From Martelella endophytica (GTDB lineage Bacteria > Pseudomonadota > Alphaproteobacteria > Rhizobiales > Rhizobiaceae), in NCBI RefSeq assembly GCF_000960975.1, contig NZ_CP010803.1, positions 1,216,001-1,280,000 on the forward strand: a DNA stretch of 64,000 nt. Direction: 5' to 3'. Below, piece by piece: positions 19,183 to 27,735 of the stretch. Positions within the stretch are counted from its first letter, which is position 1; the number at the start of each line of letters is the position of its first letter. Below the pieces are notes generated by a model. That model was given only the letters and a program-made list of their open reading frames with translations, was not told the DNA's origin and searched no databases. A program made the translations under genes and the position numbers.

Positions 19183-19977
19183 TTACCGCAAAGTTTTGGT
19201 GGAGCGGCGATAGGCGGCGCGGCCGTTGTTGAGGTCGTCGACTTCAGGCAGGAAGGCGTGGCCATCGGGCCCATGCATGAAAAGCGGCGCGCGCAGCTCC
19301 AGGCGGGCGCGCGAACCCTTGATGGCGCTCGTGAGGATGCGAAAGGCGTTTTCGCCGGCGCGGGCATGGACGGGGGTGATTTCCAGCCCGCCGAAGCGGT
19401 TGCCGCAGGCGGCGATGATCTCGGCAAGCGATTGCGGACGGGCAATCAGGGAAAGCTGGCCGCCGGGTTTCAGGATCGCGCCTGCGGTGCGGATCCAGGC
19501 TTCGAACAGGCCGTCCTCCATAGCATGCGCAACTTCCCTTAGGGCATCCGGCGTGCGCCGGTCGCGCGTGGCGTTGAAGGGCGGGTTCATGATGACGTGG
19601 TCGAAGCTGTCATCGGCGAGGCCGGCGGCATTGCGGGCCGCTCCCTTCAGCGTCACGTCAGCCTCGAACACCCGGACGCGGCCGGCAAGACGGGCGTTTT
19701 CGGCAAGCGCCAGCGACCTTTCGGCAAAGCCTGCCATTTCCGTGGAAATCTCGAACAGGCTGACCTCCGCCGCCTCGAGGCGCGCGGCGACGGCAAGCCC
19801 GGCCGCTCCGGCCCCGGCGCCGAGATCGGCGACCCTGACCACACCTTTCGCGTCGACCATCGAGGCCAGCAGCATCGCATCCATGCCGGCGCGGTGGCCG
19901 CGGCCCTTCGGCTGGACGAGGTGGAAGCCGCCGCGATGAAAGGCGTCGATGGTTTCTTCGGCGAGGGCGGCGCTCAT
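19183..19977 (-). CDS. tRNA1(Val) (adenine-37-N6)-methyltransferase-like protein
   Basis: 264-residue SAM-dependent methyltransferase. The SAM-binding motif ADLGAGAGAAGLAVAARL is near residues 45-62. The adenine-N6 catalytic motif NPPFN (HVIMNPPFNATRD) is near 131-143. This combination, with HRGGFHLVQPKGRGHRAGMD at the N-terminus, fits the YfiC/TrmN6 family, which modifies A37 of tRNA1-Val in E. coli. The substrate here is inferred. The start codon overlaps the stop of the DUF2007 gene by 4 nt, so the two are translationally coupled. Confidence 0.85.
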   Translation of the reverse strand: MSAALAEETIDAFHRGGFHLVQPKGRGHRAGMDAMLLASMVDAKGVVRVADLGAGAGAAGLAVAARLEAAEVSLFEISTEMAGFAERSLALAENARLAGRVRVFEADVTLKGAARNAAGLADDSFDHVIMNPPFNATRDRRTPDALREVAHAMEDGLFEAWIRTAGAILKPGGQLSLIARPQSLAEIIAACGNRFGGLEITPVHARAGENAFRILTSAIKGSRARLELRAPLFMHGPDGHAFLPEVDDLNNGRAAYRRSTKTLR

Positions 19978-20204
19978 TCCGGCTCGAGTTCCTTGCCGAG
20001 CCCGGCCTCGGTCAGAAGCGTGCGGGCCTCGTCCTCGCGCTCGCTCTCGACCATCAGCCGACGCGGCAGCAGGCCGAGCGAGCCTTCCATCACGCTCATG
20101 TCGCGATCGGCGACGAAATGGTGGATGCCGGCATCTTTCAGCAGGCTTTCGGCGAGGCCGAGAACCACCGCATCATTGGTGCGCATCAGGTTGACGAGGG
20201 ACAT
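19974..20204 (-). CDS. DUF2007 domain protein
   Basis: 76 residues: a small soluble protein of the DUF2007 (putative signal-transducing) family. It has the pattern of a short N-terminal strand (LVNLMRTNDAVVLGLAESLL), a central strand-turn with a Leu-rich loop (MEGSLGLLPRRLMV) and a C-terminal amphipathic helix (EDEARTLLTEAGL). Its stop overlaps the methyltransferase start by 4 nt. It is divergent from the polyprenyl synthase gene across 100 bp, which should hold both promoters. Molecular role unknown. Confidence 0.85.
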   Translation of the reverse strand: MSLVNLMRTNDAVVLGLAESLLKDAGIHHFVADRDMSVMEGSLGLLPRRLMVESEREDEARTLLTEAGLGKELEPE

Positions 20205-20304
20205 GGTTCTCTCCGGAATTCATTGAAAAGGAACAATTTGCCTCTTGTCGCCCCTGCCCGCGCTCCCTATTCTCGGGCAGGATTATCAACAGGAGCGCGT
20301 TGTC

Positions 20305-21321
20305 TTGGGCGCCGTTACACCGCTAGCAAAAGAGAACAAACCAACCGGCTCGGTCAAGCCCATCGTTGACCTGACCCGGGCGGACATGGAGCGCGTCAAT
20401 CAGCTCATACTGTCCAAGGCGGGTTCGGATGTCCAGATGATACCGGAGGTCGCCAACCACCTGATTTCCTCCGGCGGCAAGCGGCTCCGGCCAATGCTGA
20501 CGCTCGCGACCGCCGCCATGTTCGGCTATCGCGGCGAACATCACGTCAGGCTCGCCACCAGCGTCGAATTCATGCACACCGCCACCCTGCTGCACGACGA
20601 TGTCGTCGATGAGAGCGATCTGAGGCGCGGCAAGTCCAGCGCCCGGATGATTTGGGGCAACCAGGCGAGCGTCCTCGTCGGCGATTTCCTGCTCGGCCAG
20701 GCGTTCCGGATGATGGTCGAGACCGGCTCGATGCAGGCGCTCAAGGTGCTTTCCGATGCTGCCGCCGTCATTGCCGAAGGCGAAGTCTTCCAGCTCGCCG
20801 TCTCCAAGAAGATGGAGACGACCGAGGACGATTACATAGCGGTCATCCGTGGCAAGACGGCCGAGCTTTTTGCCGCCGCGGCCGAAGTCGGCCCGATCAT
20901 CGCCGGCGCTGCGGATGCCGACAGGGTCGCGTTGCGCGACTACGGCATGGCGCTCGGCCTTGCCTTCCAGCTCGTCGATGACGTGCTCGATTATGGTGGC
21001 TCCAGCGCCGATCTCGGCAAGAATGTCGGTGACGATTTCCGCGAGGGCAAGGTGACGATGCCGGTCATCCTCGCCTATCAGCGCGGCAACGAGATCGAAC
21101 GGGCCTTCTGGCGCAATGCCATCGAGGATGGCGTCAATGATGATGCCGCCCTTGAAAAGGCCCGGATGCTGATCGAAAAGCACGACGCGCTGGGTGATTC
21201 GATCGCTCGCGCGCTTGCCTATGGCGAGGCCGCCCGTGCGGCGCTTTCGCCGCTGCCGATGTCGCCGGCCCGGCATGCGCTCGAGGAAGTCGTCGATTTC
21301 TGCATCGCGCGAATCAGTTGA
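20305..21321 (+). CDS. ispB: Polyprenyl (octaprenyl/decaprenyl) diphosphate synthase
   Basis: Long-chain trans-prenyltransferase making the ubiquinone side chain, 338 residues. The first Asp-rich motif LLHDDVVDESDLRRG is near residues 100-114 and the second LVDDVLDYGG near 227-236; GGKRLRPML (IPP site) is near 58-66. Rhizobial members usually make decaprenyl (C50); the chain length cannot be read reliably here. I chose a TTG at 20305 because AGGAG lies about 9 nt upstream and family homology begins just after it; another in-frame TTG at 20245 is possible. It works with ubiA at 0.6 kb. Confidence 0.93.
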   Translation: MGAVTPLAKENKPTGSVKPIVDLTRADMERVNQLILSKAGSDVQMIPEVANHLISSGGKRLRPMLTLATAAMFGYRGEHHVRLATSVEFMHTATLLHDDVVDESDLRRGKSSARMIWGNQASVLVGDFLLGQAFRMMVETGSMQALKVLSDAAAVIAEGEVFQLAVSKKMETTEDDYIAVIRGKTAELFAAAAEVGPIIAGAADADRVALRDYGMALGLAFQLVDDVLDYGGSSADLGKNVGDDFREGKVTMPVILAYQRGNEIERAFWRNAIEDGVNDDAALEKARMLIEKHDALGDSIARALAYGEAARAALSPLPMSPARHALEEVVDFCIARIS

Positions 21322-21355
21322 CGGCAGCTTCGCCGCTGCCGAAGAAAGGTCCTGC

Positions 21356-23155
21356 ATGACAACGACGAGCCCCCTGAAAAGCCGTCTGCGGCGCGCGTTT
21401 TTTGCCGCCGCCCTGCTGCTTCCGCTGCCTGCCCTTGCCGATGGCGGACCCGTGCCCGGTTTCGATCCCGCCAGTGCCAGGACCTTCGCAGGCGCAGTGC
21501 TTGCCGGCCAGATTGCCGCCGGTCAGAGTGATCTCGATACCGCGATCGCCTATTTCCGCCGGGCTCTGCAATATTCGCCGGATGATGTCGGCGCCAACGA
21601 CCAGCTTTTCATCGCCCTCGTCTTCAACAGCGACCTGCAGGGTGCTGCGGCGCAAGCGGACAAGACCTCCGACAACCCGCAGCTCGTCTCCCTGCGCAAC
21701 ATTGCGCTTGGCCTCTCCGCCCTTTCCAGTGGCGATTATGATGATGCGATCACCCGGTTCGATACGTTCGGCGGCAGCGATCTCGACCAGCTCGTTGCCG
21801 AACTGCTGAAGGCCTGGGCACAGGTCGGCAAGGGCGATACCGATGCTGCGCTCGAGACCATCGATGCGCTCGAGGGGCCGCCCTGGTACAATCTCTTTGC
21901 CAATGACAATGCCGGCGCGATCGCGCTGATCGCCGGCGATACGGAGCGGGCCCGCACCTATCTCAACAATGCGCTTTCCGATCGGCAGGGCGGCGTTGCC
22001 GCGCCGGATACGATGCTGCGCACAGTGATTGCCCTTGCCGGGCTGGAGCAGAAGGCGGGCAATACCCGCAAGGCGCTCGACACGATTTCGGTTGCCGAGA
22101 CCTACGGCCTGAACGACGCCGTGCTCGATCCGCTGAGGGCTGCCGTTGAAGCCGGCGAGCCGATCGATGGCGCACCGGAGACGGCGACCGAAGGGGCGGC
22201 CGGCGTGCTGTTCGAAATCGCCGCAGCGCTGAACCAGGGCGGACCCGACGAGGTCGTCGCGCTTTATCTGGCGCTGGCCTCGGCGCTGGCGCCCAACGAG
22301 CCGGACATCCTCTATTCGCTCGGAACGGTGGCCGCCGCCAACAAGAAGCCGGAGCAGGCGCTCGCCTATTTCGCCCGGGTTCCGGAAGGCTCGCCGCAGT
22401 TTCATCTGGCCGAGCTGCAGCAGGGTCTGCTGCTGGCCGATCTCGGTCAGCCGGACGAGGCACGCGAGCATCTGGAATCGCTCGTTGAGGCCATGCCGGA
22501 TGACCGCCGCGCCTATCTCGCGCTCGCTGCCATCCTCTCCGGCGAGAAACAGTTCCAGGAGATGGCGGATGTGCTCGACAAGGCCGTCGACGTCATCGGT
22601 CCGGTGCCGAAGCCGGAGGACTGGAGTATCTTCTATCGCCGCGGCATCGCCTATGAGCGGCTGAAGGAATGGGACAAGGCTGAACCGAATTTCTTCAAGG
22701 CGCTCGATCTCTATCCCGATCAGCCGCAGGTGCTGAACTATCTCGGCTATTCGTGGATCGACCAGGGCATCAATCTTGAGGATGGCCTCGACCTGATCAA
22801 GCAGGCGGTCGATCAGCGGCCGGACGATGGCTATATCGTCGATTCGCTCGGCTGGGCCTATTACCGGCTCGGACGCTATGACGACGCCGTCACCGAGCTG
22901 GAGCGGGCCGTCGAGCTCGACACCGCCGATCCGACGATCAACGATCACCTCGGCGATGCCTATTGGCAGGTGGGGCGCAAGCTCGAAGCCATCTACCAGT
23001 GGAACAAGGCGCTGGCCTCCGAGCCTGAAGCGGACCTCGTCCCCGGCATCCGCGACAAGCTTGCCAACGGCCTGACGGCGGAGAACCAGAAGGACGATGC
23101 CACCCCGGTTGCCAAGGCTGCCGAGGGAGACGGAGACGCCGTCAAGACGCCGTGA
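21356..23155 (+). CDS. Exported tetratricopeptide repeat protein
   Basis: 599 residues. A signal peptide (LRRAFFAAALLLPLPALADG, about residues 10-29) is followed by multiple TPR-like helix pairs through most of the protein. They are clearest at 395-545: YSLGTVAAANKKPEQALAYF, NYLGYSWIDQGINLEDGLDL, DSLGWAYYRLGRYDDAVTEL and DHLGDAYWQVGRKLEAIYQW. A disordered C-terminal tail is rich in Ala, Asp and Glu. TPR proteins are scaffolds; a periplasmic or outer-membrane-facing role is likely but the partner is unknown. The start at 21356 has AAAGG 7 nt upstream. Its stop overlaps the GTG start of ispE, so the two genes are coupled. Confidence 0.88.
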   Translation: MTTTSPLKSRLRRAFFAAALLLPLPALADGGPVPGFDPASARTFAGAVLAGQIAAGQSDLDTAIAYFRRALQYSPDDVGANDQLFIALVFNSDLQGAAAQADKTSDNPQLVSLRNIALGLSALSSGDYDDAITRFDTFGGSDLDQLVAELLKAWAQVGKGDTDAALETIDALEGPPWYNLFANDNAGAIALIAGDTERARTYLNNALSDRQGGVAAPDTMLRTVIALAGLEQKAGNTRKALDTISVAETYGLNDAVLDPLRAAVEAGEPIDGAPETATEGAAGVLFEIAAALNQGGPDEVVALYLALASALAPNEPDILYSLGTVAAANKKPEQALAYFARVPEGSPQFHLAELQQGLLLADLGQPDEAREHLESLVEAMPDDRRAYLALAAILSGEKQFQEMADVLDKAVDVIGPVPKPEDWSIFYRRGIAYERLKEWDKAEPNFFKALDLYPDQPQVLNYLGYSWIDQGINLEDGLDLIKQAVDQRPDDGYIVDSLGWAYYRLGRYDDAVTELERAVELDTADPTINDHLGDAYWQVGRKLEAIYQWNKALASEPEADLVPGIRDKLANGLTAENQKDDATPVAKAAEGDGDAVKTP

Positions 23156-24036
23156 CAGTCCACGAATTCGCCCCGGCGAAGGTCAATCTGGCCCTGCATG
23201 TCACCGGGCGCCGCGACGATGGCTATCATCTGCTCGATACGTTGGTGACCTTCGCCTCGATCGGCGACCGGCTGACCTTCGAAAGCGCCGATGCCGACGG
23301 CTTTTCGCTGTCCGGTCGATTCGCCGGCCCGCTGCCCCGCGATGACGATGCGATCACCGGCAATCTGGTGCTGAAGGCCCGCAATCTGCTGCGGCTTCTG
23401 GCGCGGGAGACCGGCCAGGCGTCGGATCCGGTTCACATCCACCTCGAAAAGAACCTGCCGCCGGCCTCAGGCATTGGCGGCGGCTCGGCGGATGCTGCGG
23501 CGACGCTGCGCGGGCTGTGCCGGCTCTGGTCGCTCGACTGTTCCTCCGACACGCTGCAGCGGCTCGGCCTCTCTCTTGGCGCCGATGTGCCGATGTGTCT
23601 TGAAAGCCGGCCGCTGACGGCGCGGGGGATCGGCGAGGATATCCGCATTGCCGCAGGTCTGCCGGCGCTTTCGCTGGTGCTCGTCAATCCTTTGGTGCCG
23701 GTCTCCACGCCTACGATCTTTGCTGCGCTCGAAAGCCGGCACAATCCGCCGCTCGGGGCGCTGCCGGAAACGGCCGGCGGCTGGATGGCGCTGATTGCGG
23801 CAAGCCGCAACGACCTGCAGCCGGCCGCCTGTCAGGCCGAACCGGTGATCGGCGATGTCCTTGCCGCGCTTTCGGCCGCGGGTGCGACAATCGCCCGCAT
23901 GTCGGGCTCGGGAGCGACATGTTTCGGCCTTTTCGCTGACATGAATCATGCAGAGATTGCGGCCGCCACCATTGCCGGGGCCCATCCGGACTGGTTTGTT
24001 GCCGCAAGCAGCACCGTTTCAGGAGATGAAAGATGA
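23152..24036 (+). CDS. ispE: 4-diphosphocytidyl-2-C-methyl-D-erythritol kinase
   Basis: GHMP kinase of the non-mevalonate isoprenoid pathway: phosphorylates CDP-methylerythritol at the 2-OH. 294 residues. The N-terminal substrate motif is FAPAKVNLALHVTGRRDDGY (residues 6-25). The ATP-binding glycine loop is NLPPASGIGGGSADAAATL at about 102-120. The C-terminal GHMP motif SGSGATCFGLF is near 253-263. The GTG start overlaps the TPR gene stop, and its own stop overlaps the moaB ATG (ATGA). It fits functionally with ispB just upstream. Confidence 0.95.
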   Translation: MTVHEFAPAKVNLALHVTGRRDDGYHLLDTLVTFASIGDRLTFESADADGFSLSGRFAGPLPRDDDAITGNLVLKARNLLRLLARETGQASDPVHIHLEKNLPPASGIGGGSADAAATLRGLCRLWSLDCSSDTLQRLGLSLGADVPMCLESRPLTARGIGEDIRIAAGLPALSLVLVNPLVPVSTPTIFAALESRHNPPLGALPETAGGWMALIAASRNDLQPAACQAEPVIGDVLAALSAAGATIARMSGSGATCFGLFADMNHAEIAAATIAGAHPDWFVAASSTVSGDER

Positions 24037-24566
24037 TCGAACGTTCCTTCATTCCCGTCCGCTTTGCCGTTCTCACCGTATCCGACAGCCGCACGCTCGC
24101 CGATGATCGCTCGGGCGAAACGCTGAAGGCGCGCATCGAGAAGGCCGGCCATATCCTCGCCGACCGCCAGATCGTCGGCGACGACCGCGAGGAGATCGCC
24201 GCCGTCGTTTCCCGGTGGTGCGGCGAGGCCGACATCGATGTCGTGCTGACGACGGGCGGCACGGGATTTACCGGGCGGGATGTGACGCCGGAAGCGATCG
24301 AACCGCTGTTCGAAAAGCGGATGGACGGGTTTTCCGCGGTCTTCCACCGGATCTCGTTCGAGAAGATCGGGACCTCGACAGTGCAGTCGCGGGCGACCGC
24401 CGGCCTGTTCAACCAGACCTTCATCTTCGTGCTGCCGGGCTCGCCGGGCGCCTGCAAGGACGCCTGGGACGGCATCCTCGAAAAGCAGTTCGACTATCGC
24501 CACATGCCGTGCAATTTCGTGGAGATCATGCCGCGACTGGACGAGCATCTGCGCCGGCGCGCCTGA
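24033..24566 (+). CDS. moaB: Molybdenum cofactor biosynthesis protein B
   Basis: MoaB/MogA-fold protein of 177 residues that acts on molybdopterin (adenylylation type) in Mo-cofactor synthesis. Typical motifs are FAVLTVSDSRTLADDRSG at the N-terminus, LTTGGTGFTGRDVTPEAIEP near residues 71-90, and LPGSPGACKDAWDGIL near 136-151. It overlaps the ispE stop by 4 nt and ends the TPR-ispE-moaB run. A rhizobial repeat begins about 12 nt after the stop. Confidence 0.94.
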   Translation: MIERSFIPVRFAVLTVSDSRTLADDRSGETLKARIEKAGHILADRQIVGDDREEIAAVVSRWCGEADIDVVLTTGGTGFTGRDVTPEAIEPLFEKRMDGFSAVFHRISFEKIGTSTVQSRATAGLFNQTFIFVLPGSPGACKDAWDGILEKQFDYRHMPCNFVEIMPRLDEHLRRRA

Positions 24567-24577
24567 GCGACTGTCGC

Positions 24578-24680
24578 TAGAGCATTTCCGGTGAAAACCG
24601 GATCGTCGAAAATGCTCCATCCATTTGTCTTTGCGCGCGTGCGGACGGAACCGGTACCCACTTTCCCGGACGCGCTCTAG
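24578..24680. repeat. RIME-like rhizobial intergenic repeat
   Basis: About 103 bp in the moaB/glycosyltransferase gap. It starts CTAGAGCATTTCCGGTGAAA, includes GGAACCGGTACCCACTTTCC, and ends in GCTCTAG, so it is bounded by an inverted CTAGAGC. An internal palindrome, CCGG-TGAAAA-CCGG, follows the first arm. I recognise this as the common rhizobial intergenic element of the RIME type. It also supplies the TAG stop of the glycosyltransferase gene on the minus strand. Confidence 0.8.
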
Positions 24681-25195
24681 ACCCGCATCATCACCCGTGC
24701 CGGCACGAGCTCGCAGCTGAGACGCCGAGTGACCATACGCCCGGCCAGCGTGAAGGGCGAGGGGCCGCTTGCCGCCGCGCGCTCCCGCGCCGCCGCCTTC
24801 GGCATGATCAGGCCCACTTCGAGCGGGCAGCGGCGTGAAAACAACCGGTTCCAGAATGGCATGCGGTGGTGGCGCGAGCAGGAGAACCGGGCCGGCCGGC
24901 TGTCGGTCGCGATATGCTCGGACACCGCTTCGACCCAGCCCGTGAGCGGCCTTGCGCCGGGCTCGAGCACCATGATCCAGTCACCCCGCGTCTCCGCGAT
25001 CACCTGTTCAAGATTCCAGCTTCGGAAATAGCGGCAGCCAGCTGCTTCCGCGACCCGTTCGCTGCCATCGGCAGAGCCGTGGTCCAACACAATGACATCG
25101 CTGACAAGCCCCTCGACCGCACCCGTGACCAGTGCGGAAAGCGAATGGGCAAGCTCGGCTTCGTTGTTATCGCATTCGATGATGACGCTCAGCAT
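24677..25195 (-). CDS. Family 2-like glycosyltransferase, short
   Basis: 172 residues from the ATG at 25195; the frame is open 14 codons further up. The start MLSVIIECDNNEAELAHSL and DVIVLDHGSADGSERVAEAA resemble the nucleotide-binding half of GT2 enzymes. ETRGDWIMVLEPGARP corresponds to the D-x-D/acceptor segment, but no DxD is present, and the protein stops soon after a basic region. It may therefore be a degenerate or non-catalytic form. It is convergent with moaB and ends inside the RIME-like repeat. It is divergent from the radical SAM gene. Confidence 0.7.
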   Translation of the reverse strand: MLSVIIECDNNEAELAHSLSALVTGAVEGLVSDVIVLDHGSADGSERVAEAAGCRYFRSWNLEQVIAETRGDWIMVLEPGARPLTGWVEAVSEHIATDSRPARFSCSRHHRMPFWNRLFSRRCPLEVGLIMPKAAARERAAASGPSPFTLAGRMVTRRLSCELVPARVMMRV

Positions 25196-25244
25196 GTCCC
25201 TACATATGCAGAGCATGGCTAGCTTGCCAAGCATCACGGTTAAT

Positions 25245-25259
25245 GTTCTTGATTTGTTC
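25245..25259. promoter_or_regulatory. Candidate LexA (SOS) box, GTTC-N7-GTTC
   Basis: GTTC TTGATTT GTTC exactly matches the direct-repeat LexA operator known for alphaproteobacteria. It lies 94 bp before the ATG of the radical SAM gene and 50 bp upstream of the glycosyltransferase start. A third GTTC follows at 25262. The match is short, so chance cannot be excluded. Confidence 0.5.
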
Positions 25260-25352
25260 TCGTTCGTGGGCTATAGATTCCTCAGGATTGTTGTTGGAAA
25301 GCCCTGGCGACGGGGCCGGCAACCATGGCGGCCGGGCCGCCGGGAGATCAAC

Positions 25353-26480
25353 ATGGACGACGTCTTCAATATTCTGTCCGACGGTGTCGGCCCGCAGCCG
25401 GTCCATTTCGAAACCGTCGAGAAGGACCGCCGGCGCGGCCGCGCGGCGACGGCCAATCCGGACGGTCGTTTCGAGCCGCTCGCGCGCGCGCGTTTCGACG
25501 ACGGCTGGGCGATGGACGAGGAGCTGCCGCCGCTTGCGACCGAGGTGCAGGTGGAGAAGGTGAAGTCGATCATCACCCGCAACACCTCGCCGGATGTGCC
25601 GTTCGAGCGCTCGGTCAACCCTTATCGCGGCTGCGAGCATGGCTGCATCTATTGTTTCGCGCGGCCGAGCCACGGTTTCATGGGGCTTTCGGCCGGGCTC
25701 GACTTCGAGACCAGGCTGTTTGCCAAGCCGGATGCCGCCCGCCAGCTCGCCCGCGAGCTGTCGAAGCCCGGTTACCATGCGAAGACGATCGCGATCGGCA
25801 CCAATACCGATCCGTATCAGCCGGTCGAGAAAGACTGGCGGATCATGCGGCAGGTGCTGGAAGTGCTCGCCGACGCCAATCATCCCGTTGCCATCACCAC
25901 CAAGTCGGCGCTGGTGCTGCGCGATCTCGACATCCTTTCCGCGATGGCGGAGAAGCGGCTGGTGAAGGTGACCATGTCGGTGACGACGCTCGATCGCAAG
26001 CTTGCCCGGGCCATGGAACCGCGTGCTGCGACGCCGCCGCGCCGGCTGGAGACAATCAGGGCGTTGAGCGAGGCCGGCGTTCCGGTCGGCATTTCGCTGG
26101 CGCCGGTCATTCCGGCGCTGAACGATCATGAAATGGAGCGGATCCTCGACAGCGGCAAGGCGGCGGGTGCCACCGAGGCGAGCTATATCCTGCTGCGTCT
26201 GCCGCTCGAAGTGGCGCCGCTGTTCAAGGATTGGCTGCTGGAGCATCATCCAGAGCGCTATCGTCATGTGATGAGCCTGATCCGCTCGATGCGCGGCGGC
26301 AAGGACTATGATGCCGAATTCGGCAAGCGGATGAAGGGCAGCGGTCCCTATGCCTGGCAGCTGGCACGCCGTTTCGAAATCGCCGTCAAGCGGCTCGGGC
26401 TGATGCGGCGCTCGGTGGCGCTGCGCGACGATCTGTTCGTCTCGCCGGACAGCGGCGGCACCCAGCTCAACCTCTTCTGA
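25353..26480 (+). CDS. PA0069 family radical SAM protein
   Basis: 375 residues, related to the spore-photolyase-like COG1533 group. The iron-sulphur motif C-x3-C-x2-C is in [20 protein letters not shown] (Cys94, 98 and 101). [12 protein letters not shown] follows at about 146-157, with a radical SAM barrel up to about residue 300 and a C-terminal [17 protein letters not shown] segment. Its reaction is not established; COG1533 proteins are named after DNA photoproduct lyase. The start is fixed by GGGAGATCAAC before the ATG at 25353. A LexA-type box lies upstream. Confidence 0.9.
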   Translation: MDDVFNILSDGVGPQPVHFETVEKDRRRGRAATANPDGRFEPLARARFDDGWAMDEELPPLATEVQVEKVKSIITRNTSPDVPFERSVNPYRGCEHGCIYCFARPSHGFMGLSAGLDFETRLFAKPDAARQLARELSKPGYHAKTIAIGTNTDPYQPVEKDWRIMRQVLEVLADANHPVAITTKSALVLRDLDILSAMAEKRLVKVTMSVTTLDRKLARAMEPRAATPPRRLETIRALSEAGVPVGISLAPVIPALNDHEMERILDSGKAAGATEASYILLRLPLEVAPLFKDWLLEHHPERYRHVMSLIRSMRGGKDYDAEFGKRMKGSGPYAWQLARRFEIAVKRLGLMRRSVALRDDLFVSPDSGGTQLNLF

Positions 26481-26595
26481 AACCTGCATTTTCAGTTGCC
26501 TTACCGGCCGGCTTCCCTGGCCCGCCGAAGAAGTCCCCTTGCCGCCAACCATAAGGGGACTTGCAGGAGATCGGAAGGCTGTGCGAAATGACATC

Positions 26596-27249
26596 ATGTC
26601 TTTGAGCGCGCCTTCCGATTCTCCTCTCCTGTTCGACCTTGCGCCGCAGGGCCCGGACTTTTCGATGGAGCTTGCCGCCCGCGGGCGCGGCCTCTGGCCG
26701 GTGGCCGGCTGCGATGAGGCCGGTCGTGGTCCGCTCGCCGGTCCGGTTGTCGCGGCGGCGGTGATCCTCGATCCCGATCGCATTCCGGACGGCCTGAACG
26801 ATTCCAAGAAACTTTCGGCAAAACGGCGGGCCGAGCTGTTCGATCTGATCATGGAGCATGCATCGATCTCGGTCGCTTCCAGCGGTCCGGCCCTGATCGA
26901 CCGCATCAACATCCTGGCGGCAAGCCTCGATGCGATGCGCCGTGCCGTCATGGGGCTCTGCGTCCCGCCGGCACTGGTGCTGACCGACGGCCGGGACCGG
27001 CCGCCGAACATCGCCTGCCGCGCCGACGCCGTGATCAAGGGGGATGCGCGCTCGTTGTCGATCGCTGCAGCGTCGATCGTCGCCAAGGTCACGCGCGACC
27101 GGATGATGGCCGCCGCCGGCACGCTCTATCCGGCCTACGGCTTCGACATCCATTCCGGCTATGGCACTGCCCGTCACCTGACGGCGATTAGCGAGGCGGG
27201 CCCATGCCCGCTGCATCGCAGGAGCTTCCGCCCGATCCGCGAGCTTTGA
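26596..27249 (+). CDS. rnhB: Ribonuclease HII
   Basis: Cleaves RNA in RNA-DNA hybrids, including single misincorporated ribonucleotides. 217 residues from the ATG at 26596. The catalytic acidic motif [19 protein letters not shown] is near residues 36-54 (Asp-Glu pair), [12 protein letters not shown] follows near 70, and the later Ser/Ala-rich [15 protein letters not shown] is near 154-168. In-frame alternatives are a GTG at 26581, with GGAAGG just upstream, and a TTG at 26539. It follows the radical SAM gene by about 115 bp. Confidence 0.94.
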   Translation: MSLSAPSDSPLLFDLAPQGPDFSMELAARGRGLWPVAGCDEAGRGPLAGPVVAAAVILDPDRIPDGLNDSKKLSAKRRAELFDLIMEHASISVASSGPALIDRINILAASLDAMRRAVMGLCVPPALVLTDGRDRPPNIACRADAVIKGDARSLSIAAASIVAKVTRDRMMAAAGTLYPAYGFDIHSGYGTARHLTAISEAGPCPLHRRSFRPIREL

Positions 27250-27304
27250 TGAAAAGCCACGGCCCGCAGGCACGAAATCTATCGGAAAAATCGGGGAAAT
27301 TTGA

Positions 27305-27381
27305 TGGTCGGAGTGGCGTGATTCGAACACGCGACCCCCTCGTCCCGAACGAGGTGCGCTACCAGACTGCGCTACACTCCG
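27305..27381 (-). tRNA. tRNA-Pro (anticodon CGG)
   Basis: 77-nt cloverleaf on the minus strand. The acceptor CGGAGTG pairs with CACTCCG followed by A and an encoded CCA. The anticodon arm CCTCG-TTCGGGA-CGAGG gives anticodon CGG, reading CCG proline codons. The T loop is GTTCGAAT. It lies 55 bp beyond rnhB and faces it. Confidence 0.97.
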
Positions 27382-27735
27382 TGACCAGCGGCTGCTCTAT
27401 AAAACAGCCCGCCCGGTTCGGCAAGCGTTCAGTTGAAATTTTTTGTCGGTGGCTCGGTGTCCCGCCACAGCCGTGGGGTCAGCCCCGAAATAGACAGTTG
27501 CAAACCGGCTCCCCTCAAGCACAATGAGCCGCGGGCGATCGTCTGCTACGACGGCAGGTGGAACTTTCATGACGGTTGCACGTTTGTATTGGGCTGGGGT
27601 GTTTCCTCGGCAACAGACATTTTCTCGGTGCCCCCGGGCGCCTTGTAGTCAGAGACGGAGCGCTGTTATCGGCCGCTCCCAAATGCAGTCAGGCGCGGCC
27701 GGTGGACGCGCAAAAAAGTGGGACAAACCGTATTC
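27382..27735. other. 354-bp spacer with no gene seen
   Basis: Between tRNA-Pro and the phosphomannomutase gene. Short frames of about 70 codons exist in all plus frames but lack ribosome-binding sites and recognisable sequence. It must contain the tRNA-Pro promoter (minus strand) and the promoter of the downstream GDP-mannose genes; I cannot place either with confidence. Confidence 0.6.

Noticed and set aside
25200..27122. 640-codon open frame opposite the radical SAM and rnhB genes
   Set aside because: Antisense shadow; both plus-strand genes have clear catalytic motifs.
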